DNA of 64,000 nt, taken from Carposina sasakii (taxonomy: Eukaryota; Arthropoda; Insecta; Lepidoptera; Carposinidae). The position numbers were made by a program, and so were the translations under genes. Positions 57,776-64,000 of this stretch are shown here, in pieces. The stretch is from positions 11,180,495 through 11,244,494 of the forward strand of contig CP053150.1 of the NCBI GenBank assembly GCA_014607495.2, written 5' to 3'. The stretch's first letter is position 1; each line of letters opens with the position of its first letter. The notes under the pieces were generated by a model. The model searched no databases, was not told the origin of the DNA, and saw nothing but the letters and a program-made list of their open reading frames with translations.

Positions 57776-58100
57776 AAAAATGTAACGGATCGCTGTCTGT
57801 TCATGGAAGATATATGAGAAAAAATATTATAGGAGACCTTTATCAACGCAATAGAACCCAAAACGATGATTTTTGGAATTTTTGTCAGTTTGTCGGTTTA
57901 TCTGTTTGTCGATTTGTCTGTGCGTTTGTGCACGCTAATCTCAGAAACGGCTGAACCGATTTCGATGCAGTTTTCAGGAATATATTGTGACAGGTCCCAC
58001 TTAACATATAGACTACTTTTTGTCCCGGGTAAATGTTTTTATCCCGGATAATTTCGATATTTTGTTTTTTTTTTTACTGTAGTCGCGGGCTTCCACTAGT
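57776..58100 (-). repeat. Dispersed repeat family A, copy 9 (tail type 2, inverted), inside a LINE
   Basis: Runs from 'tgtaacggatcgctgtctg' to 'gcgggcttccactagt', with its displaced tail end 'tctatacatataata' at 57358-57373. It is inserted in the LINE between the codons for ...SVYNSL and VRSQL..., with TAGT at both junctions as a possible target duplication. Confidence 0.85.
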
Positions 58101-58285
58101 GAATTATATACACTTTTTATGGCACCTATGCCAGTGAGGCCACCTGCTGTTGGTAGTACGAAGCCTGAGGTCTTGAAAGACTTTTTGCACACTTTGGTAA
58201 TATGTTCATGGTAGGATAAGGCAGTAGTAAGCCGCATTCCGAGGTCGCGCACTGAAGTCACCGCTGCAGCGGTTCATCGTCAATA

Positions 58286-58949
58286 TAATAATAATATCAG
58301 TCCTATGTATACATGTCCTATGTAGTGTTATTTTGTGTGTACAATACAGAATCAGAATAAATCCCTATATGTACCTAATCGGTATTAGATACTATTTTTT
58401 GATTATTTACTCGTACTTTTGAGTAGGAGAATTTCTCCAAATTTCAGAAAAAAAAACATGTGATTTCGAGTCCGAAAAATTGGTTTTCTTAGGCTACCTA
58501 TATATTTATAGCATTCCGCTCAACATACCCCTTACGTTGTATCCTGTAGATATATTTAAACCTAAGTGTTTATAGGTCTATTTTAAAATTTTTAAAATAA
58601 TTTTGGCTATTTGCATATCTATTGTAAAACCGGGTAGATATGGGGTGGCTTACCCTACCAGCCGGACCCACAAGGTACTGTATGAAGTAGAGATTTTATT
58701 ACGTCGTTATTATTCATTTCATAGCAACTTACTTTTGAATACACTTTGTATGATGTCTTTATAATAAGTATTCCAAACTTAGTTCATGTTTGTTCTTCAT
58801 AAAACATGATCGATTTTATTATTTCCTATTTCCGATAAATTATTTCCTTGTCCTTTGCTGAAATGAGTTATTAATAAATAATAATGTGATCAATAGTTAT
58901 TTATTAATAGGTCCCTAATTTGTCAAAGTTCCAAACGCGATAAGGTGAT
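58286..58949. other. Intergenic with one foldback-MITE end
   Basis: 58440-58550 ('catgtgatttcgagtccgaa', 'ctcaacataccccttacg', 'tgtatcctgta') is one half of the element seen at 38134. No gene. Confidence 0.45.
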
Positions 58950-59051
58950 GCGTGACATTGGCATGATCCCGCGGCGCGTGTTGAGGCGTGGAGAGACGTG
59001 GTGAAGCGTGGCGCAACGTGGCGGAAAATAGCCTATCGGCTACCTAACGTG
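58950..59051. promoter_or_regulatory. Array of seven RCGTG motifs, five at exact 10-bp spacing
   Basis: GCGTG or ACGTG at 58950, 58976, 58986, 58996, 59006, 59016 and 59047. The five from 58976 to 59016 are each 10 bp apart, close to one helical turn. RCGTG is the core bound by bHLH-PAS dimers (HIF/Sima: ACGTG or GCGTG; AhR/Spineless: GCGTG). Whether the array is a bound enhancer or just a 10-bp minisatellite cannot be decided from sequence. Confidence 0.5.
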
Positions 59052-59239
59052 GGGAACCACTTTAACACTATCATTTATAATCATGGATAATAAACGAGGA
59101 GCTAACCGAGATACCGTTTCGGAATATAAATTTGTTTTGATTTTCTATGATATTGTTAAGTTCTTTTTCTAGTTAGAGAGGATGTACCTACTGCCGCTGT
59201 TACTGTTAAAACAAGTCATGTCAAGTAGGTACATACAGT

Positions 59240-59348
59240 GGGGTAACCTTTTTACGCGGCGTAACGTTAGCGACTCGCTAGCAAAATCTATGTTATTTGA
59301 CAGTGGACGATAGCGTTACGGACTATCGAGAGGTTCGTGCTTACCCTT
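59240..59348. mobile_element. Second copy of the 116-bp MITE (inverted)
   Basis: 'ggggtaacctttttacgcgg', 'gcgactcgctagcaaaatct' and 'gaggttcgtgcttaccc' are the inverse of 13923-14038. Confidence 0.8.
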
Positions 59349-59385
59349 CAGTTATCTGGTTTTACGTTTACAATTATATTTATAA

Positions 59386-59540
59386 CTAGCGGCCCGCCCT
59401 CGCTTCGCTTTGGTACATATCAGTACATAGCTACAACTTCATATTATGTAGGTACAGCGGTTTTCATAAAAACTTGGAACTTCCGTTGGTCCCCTTTCCG
59501 TGGGAATTTCGGGAAATCCGTTCTTAGTGCACCCTCATGC
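59386..59540 (+). repeat. 'tagcggcccgcc' repeat fragment
   Basis: 'ctagcggcccgccctcgctt' resembles the fragment at 39099. Starts of this kind are frequent in lepidopteran genomes; the class is not established. Confidence 0.5.
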
Positions 59541-59590
59541 ATACCTACCTTTACATATAATGCTAATCTATGCACAATAATTTGATTTTA

Positions 59591-59776
59591 TTATTTTTTA
59601 TTAAGAAACCATTGATGACTCCTTAACAATTTAGCTTTACAAAAATTACTTTTATCTGTTAAGCAGTCTACTATAATTTCTATAATCCTGCTTCGACTTT
59701 GAGGCGCAAATATAAAGGCTCCTAGATTATTTTTACTTAAGCCAAAAATATCTTTCAGCAAGCCGGCCTTGTCCAT
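59591..59776 (-). CDS. Unassigned 61-residue open frame with downstream AATAAA
   Basis: Begins MDKAGLLKDIFGLSKNNLGA and ends SHQWFLNKK with a stop; a minus-strand AATAAA follows within a few nucleotides. The frame extends about 10 codons upstream of the ATG to a stop, with 'ttaatag' as a possible splice acceptor. I recognise no domain. It could be a terminal exon of an unseen gene, a transposon fragment, or chance. Confidence 0.3.
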   Translation of the reverse strand: MDKAGLLKDIFGLSKNNLGAFIFAPQSRSRIIEIIVDCLTDKSNFCKAKLLRSHQWFLNKK

Positions 59777-59814
59777 TGCCTTTTTGGCTATTAATTTACA
59801 AGCAGGTTAATGTC

Positions 59815-60880
59815 CACTTTGTCCGGAGTCTGGCCGATGGTCTTACCAGGGCCGCATTTAGCCTTCATTTTAGCCGGCGAATAATTCTCGCTGCCCAACT
59901 TGCTCGTATTGATCCGAGCTATTCGTAGCTCTGCGCCAGACAGAGGAAAAATACCTCTTTAATTATTGATTAACGAATGTTCCGTTTATTCAGCCCAATT
60001 TAGATTCATAGGCTAATTTACAGTGATAATTAATGCTTGATATGAGCGAACTATAATTTATTGCAAATTTGCTGTTGCCCCCGAGTTCTATTTATAGCCA
60101 AACATACATTCATATAAAATGAAGCTTTTCTCCTAGAGCAGCGGGCAGAGATTATCGACCACCATTTGCCATGGGAGTTGTGTCCCTCTTTTGCTTCATA
60201 ATTTGTTCATGAAGATTTTGTACGTAGAGTCAAATCTTGGTAATCATAGATAATAAAAATTGCTCTGCAATTTACTCTGAATAAATAACCTAAGCTTCAT
60301 CCAAAACTAAGCTAACTAACTAAGTATATTATTATTACGAGTGTTACAGTTTCACCTGTTCCCCAGTTGATCTCTCAAATAACAACTTAGTTCCCAAAGC
60401 TACACAGTTCGTAATCACAAATGTGCAAGTTAGCTCAATAATAAAATAGCAGTTGGTCTGTGGTTGGCGGCAGTTGGGGCCATAAATTGGACGCTAATAT
60501 CGGTAGGAAGCAGGTTGGAAGCAGGTGACAACTCCGCACTCAGCAGGCTTTCTCTCCGGGGTAATAATCTCGGCGGGTTCCTGCAAGAGGTGAGTTTGTT
60601 AATAACTTAATGAAGTTTTATGAAGCTTTTCGAGTATTATACAGCAGGTATTCCCGTTTTTTCTTTTCCTTGCTTTTAAAAGCGTTGGAATATTTTTATT
60701 ATATTGAATATTTAGAGTGAATTTCAACATTTGTAATTTTTATCAAATTTTGGTGTATTTTTTTTATCTTTAAACTTTTTGATAGTTTTTTGTACTTATA
60801 TGTACAAGGGGCGTGTTTTATATGTAAATTTAACTAAGAATTTAATTTGAGTAAATACTTTAAAAGTTATGCACAACACC
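59815..60880. other. Intergenic, possible non-coding first exon ending 60589
   Basis: 59820-60110 and 60380-60600 are GC-richer, repeat-free blocks. 'cctgcaagag' followed by 'gtgagttt' at 60590 is a strong splice-donor match at the end of a GC-rich segment, which could be the 5' exon of a plus-strand gene lying outside the window. No coding potential confirms it. Confidence 0.3.
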
Positions 60881-61304
60881 TAGATTGCAAGCACACCAAA
60901 ATTACATTATCTCACCAAAATTTTATTTGCGACCACAAAAATAGCTCAACAAAAAGATGCAGAGCATGGTGAGACGCGACCTCCAAAGCTGAAACACGCG
61001 CCTCGATCAAGAGGCGTGTGTGACATTAAGAACCTCAGACGCCACTCTGTCCTCTCCGTGAGCTGAGGGAAAACCGGTCCTCAAGGAGCACTTTACAGGT
61101 TTGTGGTGCATAAATAATAAGATATTATAAAGTTCATTGAGTCTATATTAAAATCCAAGTATAAGTTACAATTTAGGTTAGCCAACTACTAACGCGACGA
61201 GTGTGGAGGGAGCGAGGTATAGGGAACAACTGGACTAACCGCGGCAAGACTATTGCCGCGCTGCTAAAACGCTGATTCATATTTAGGCATCATGTGTCCC
61301 TACA

Positions 61305-61505
61305 TCATTCCCCCTCCTTTTCCAAATTTTTATAAAAAAAATTAATTAAAAACATCAAGAAAACTAATATTATACAATTAGTTAAGTACACAAAAATGCT
61401 GACGCGCGTGGCAACACAGTGCCCCGGCGCCCGTCGGTAGCTGCAACTTGACACCTGCGATAAACGCGTCCGCTTATCGCACCTGTAAAAGCGCGTAGCC
61501 ATCAT
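61305..61505 (-). CDS. Small membrane protein ORF next to polypurine tract
   Basis: 66 codons: a basic Cys-containing N-terminus, one predicted transmembrane stretch of about 22 residues (VSIFVYLTNCIILVFLMF and following) and the C-terminus NLEKEGE, whose last codons and stop lie in the polypurine tract. No known family. Its position between the first small ORF and the LTR suggests an accessory or envelope-like remnant of the retrotransposon. Confidence 0.4.
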   Translation of the reverse strand: MMATRFYRCDKRTRLSQVSSCSYRRAPGHCVATRVSIFVYLTNCIILVFLMFLINFFYKNLEKEGE

Positions 61506-61683
61506 GTATTTTTATATAAATCTAACAATTTATTTCACAGCTAAAACACTATATATGAGCAGTAGAACCTAATAAAAAAAACTAAACTAAACACATACTC
61601 GTATAGCAAAACTTAATAAAGGGACACTTGAACTTTACTGTCTGCTACACTCACTGAACTTATTCATTGATAACCGTATCACC

Positions 61684-61986
61684 TTAATATGTGGGGACCC
61701 GTTCTGGAGTCTGGTGCGTTGTCGCTGGTATCGCTACTACGCCTCCCTCCATTGCAGACACCATGTCTTTCACAATCGCGGACCTAGTCCGTAGGCCGCA
61801 ATGTTTACACCCTTTCAGGAATACAATTAAACCTACTAAGGCAAGCAGCATAATAACAATCATGCTGAAAACTTCCACTTTCTTTTCTAAAGTGGTCGTA
61901 GCTCTAGCGTCGTTAGCTCCGACTTGAGCTATCACTACTTCTTCATTTTTACTCTGTGGGCTACCCATAATGGAAATAATGCTCAT
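61684..61986 (-). CDS. Small TM protein with myristoylation-like N-terminus (LTR-element accessory ORF)
   Basis: 100 codons. The second methionine (M7, plus 61968) opens MGSPQSKNEE, a good N-myristoylation context (Gly at 2, Ser at 6 when counted from it). VVIAQVGANDARA follows, then a single hydrophobic segment MIVIMLLALVGLIVFLKG at about residues 42-59, a Cys/His pair CKHCG and a soluble tail. 'ctag' just before the first ATG could be a splice acceptor for a subgenomic message. Small proteins of this layout occur near the 3' LTR of some insect retroelements as I remember them; the function is unknown. Confidence 0.5.
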   Translation of the reverse strand: MSIISIMGSPQSKNEEVVIAQVGANDARATTTLEKKVEVFSMIVIMLLALVGLIVFLKGCKHCGLRTRSAIVKDMVSAMEGGVVAIPATTHQTPERVPTY

Positions 61987-62382
61987 CTAGCTTACAAAAA
62001 ATCACGAAGGTGATGAACGGTACGTAGTGTCCGTCTATATAAATCTATCCAACCAATAATAAAATAATTCAATCAATTTTCTCATCATATATCTTATATT
62101 ATTTGCTTACCTAAGTAAAACCTAAGAGTAAAGGTTTAGTAAATAATCTATTTTGTAAATGTGCAAGTGATCAGTTTGTCCATGTACAAAACAATTATTA
62201 AAATCTAGTAATAATAAAATATCAAGTACTGTAGCAAAACATTTGGACTTTGTACCTTATGTTTACATCATACCATATTACATTGTAAGCAACTAAGTAC
62301 ACTCACGTGCAACTACAACATTAGGAATAAAATTTAAAGACAAGAAAGAAAAAAAAAAAGTTAAAGACAACTTCAAAGGGGA

Positions 62383-62640
62383 ATTCTCCAGAAGAGTGCA
62401 GCTTGGCTGGGCAGCGTTTGGAAAGTTGCGTCATATCTTTGCATCATCCATGCCATTGTGGCCTCAAGACTAAGGTGTTCGATCAGTATGTCCTACCAGT
62501 CATGAATTATGGAGCCGAGACGTGAAATCTTACGGTGGGGCTGGCACACCGATTGAATTTTACTCCGAAAGCTATGGAAAGGTCATGGAAAGACTCGGAA
62601 TCTCGCTAATGGACAAAGACCGAAACAATTATCCAGCAGA
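62383..62640 (+). pseudogene. Decayed RTE-clade LINE fragment
   Basis: Frame pieces read EFSRRVQLGWAAFGKLRHIF, then CLKTKVFDQYVLPVMNYGAE in another frame, then KAMER in a third. This is the post-RT block of RTE/BovB-type LINEs ('EIxRRIxxxWxAFGKLxxIF...LKxKVFxxCVLPxxTYGAETW...AMERxMLGxSLxDRxRN'). Frameshifts make it non-functional. Confidence 0.8.
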
Positions 62641-62779
62641 TGACTGTGTTCTGGGCATATCTGTCGTAGAACCGATGGACGGCGGAGATTTTACAATTTT
62701 GGTGACCAACAGCAATTTTGGTGAATACAGTAATACCACCAAATCCACCAAAATAGCCACACCAAAATTGTAATTTTGT

Positions 62780-64000
62780 AGTTTTTCGTAAATAAGTAAT
62801 GACATATAGTATTTACGCTTTTCGATTCTCTTTTAATTGAAATAGTTCCCCATTACTTTTGCTGTCCATTAAAGCTCATTCCGTTACAAGTTTTACCAAT
62901 ATTTCAAATTCAGACACCAATATTGCAAAAAAACTGTCGCACCCTTTCTGAAAAAGATTTCATAAATTTCTGACGGGAAAACTATAGCACGTGGAGTAGA
63001 ACTGATAACGATGGGGGGGGGGTGACCAAGACATGCTTAAAATAGGGATAAGTATATGGTTCTTCGAAACGCACTGTAGGAATGTATAAAGTCCCTTTTA
63101 TAATTTCCATCAAAATTGTGTATTTCGCTTGGACAGATCTTCTATCGATATTTTAAATTTAACTGATGTTCAAAATACTCTGATTATGCTATTAATTAGT
63201 AGATTAACTTAATATGTACAGAAAATAATATTTGAATTGTTTGTATTTTTTACGTTTTTTCATTAAACAATGAAAGTACACATTAAAGTAGATTGTGGAT
63301 AGACCACCAAAATATGAAATTAGTAGTTAATTAATTTTTATCTCTTAAAACATACTATACAGGAGATTTTTAATTATTGCCTCATTAGCGTAGGTACAAG
63401 TACTACTTTAAAAAAATATAATTACACATAAATATTCAACCAAATACCGCATTTTCAGTGACGCCGCGAAAAAAATACGCCTGTGCAATTCACTCTTTAT
63501 CACATTATTGAATCGTTTAGAACTTCCTCATAGGAATCAAAGCGGCTGACTTGATAAAATATACCTACTAGTCTAAATTATATACTTCATATTAGACAAA
63601 TTATAAGAAACTTAAATCCTGCTGTGTTTCTTTTTGTTTAACAAATTACGGTAGGAAGGAATTGCTTATATGCAGTAGTACGAAGTACCTACTAGTCGCA
63701 CGTTTGAAACCGATAAAGTTTCTCTGCCGTTTTAGTTCAGAAATCAATACAAGGGCCGTACACGACAGGGCTTCGATTTTAACTTATAAATAGAACAAAG
63801 TCAGGTAATAACAAACGAGGTTTTAGGTCACCATCGATATTGTTTGTACATGTAAATCGTTTGCTTGTAGCTAAGAAAGGATATCATTTCAAAATGTACA
63901 ACTTCGGACAAGTATTTGAGTAGTAATCGTAGGTCTAGATATATGTTCACTATAAGTACGAGTATAATATATAATAGGTTACAATAATGCTACCCAGAAA
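62780..64000. other. Intergenic, no gene seen
   Basis: AT-rich sequence with a G-run at 63015-63022. No supportable exon, repeat boundary or RNA gene. Confidence 0.4.

Larger units (their letters stand above)
56890..58285 (-). mobile_element. LINE 3' end (minus strand) split by nested insertions
   Basis: Minus-strand RT C-terminal sequence begins at 58285 (LTTALSYHEHITKVCKKSFK, GLTGIGAIKSVYNSL), breaks at 58101 and resumes at 57357 in the same sense (LVRSQLESNAAIWAPTEAKY, LERIQNKFTRYLYLKLYGVY, LGMVGYNQLEVRR), with a last block at 57085-56903 (RTNLLTRSPLVRALRLL). This is the tail of a CR1/Jockey-like RT. The gap 57358-58100 is other repeats. Frameshifts show that the LINE is dead. Confidence 0.85.
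60881..62000 (-). mobile_element. 3' end of an LTR retrotransposon (truncated)
   Basis: On the minus strand: two small ORFs, then a polypurine tract (AAAAGGAGGGGGAATGA, plus-strand 61305-61321) immediately before TGTAGGGACACATG, the expected 5'-TG start of a 3' LTR at 61304. A minus-strand AATAAA lies within the presumed LTR (plus 60922-60927). The LTR's far end and any 5' LTR, gag or pol are not seen, so the left boundary is a guess. The superfamily (Gypsy- or BEL-like) is not determined. Confidence 0.55.

Overview
This is a eukaryotic, AT-rich, repeat-dense stretch that reads as a moth or butterfly (Lepidoptera) nuclear genome. The grounds are multi-exon genes with short GT-AG introns, a full-length insect-type molybdo-flavoprotein aldehyde oxidase, and many dispersed repeats with lepidopteran character: heads beginning 'actagtggacgcccgcg', 'gaagtcggttaaa' elements, tRNA-derived SINE heads and CR1/RTE-like LINE fragments. 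No bacterial operon, CRISPR array or exogenous virus genome is visible. The species cannot be named from the sequence alone.

Two host genes can be assembled exon by exon. (1) A minus-strand gene with five coding exons between 41682 and 32846 encodes a 262-residue outer dense fiber protein 3-like (SHIPPO / sperm-tail PG-rich repeat) protein. All four intron phases join in frame and the length matches the family. (2) A plus-strand gene with 16 coding exons from 48350 to 56163 encodes a complete 1282-residue aldehyde oxidase with two [2Fe-2S] clusters, an FAD domain and a molybdopterin domain with its catalytic Glu. The two genes are divergent, about 6.7 kb apart, and nothing suggests that they work together.

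Layout. 1-32.8 kb is intergenic and mostly transposon debris: hAT-type elements (840-1219, 2115-2504, 5170-6538), a large near-perfect foldback (7969-8525), a second foldback (17906-18252), seven copies across the window of a ~390 bp MITE with TACAGGATG ends, nine copies of a non-LTR/SINE-like repeat with two alternative tails, and LINE relics (15.5-16.2, 19.0-19.7 and 26.8-29.5 kb). 32.8-41.7 kb is the ODF3-like gene, whose introns hold a hAT relic, a tRNA-like SINE head, a MITE, a 16-bp minisatellite, a foldback and a 5'-truncated LINE. 41.7-48.3 kb is intergenic with few repeats. 48.3-56.2 kb is the aldehyde oxidase gene with a MITE, a LINE tail, a foldback and a family A copy in its introns. 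56.2-64 kb holds a three-layer nested transposon insertion, a helically phased array of RCGTG motifs, and the 3' end of an LTR retrotransposon with two small membrane-protein ORFs.

No clearly novel protein system is present. The most informative observations are the assembled ODF3-like gene, the foldback elements (one inside an aldehyde oxidase intron), the nested insertions with readable target-site duplications, the RCGTG array and the two small LTR-element ORFs. Repeat classes are assigned from termini, target-site duplications and internal similarity between copies in this window; none was checked against a repeat library.
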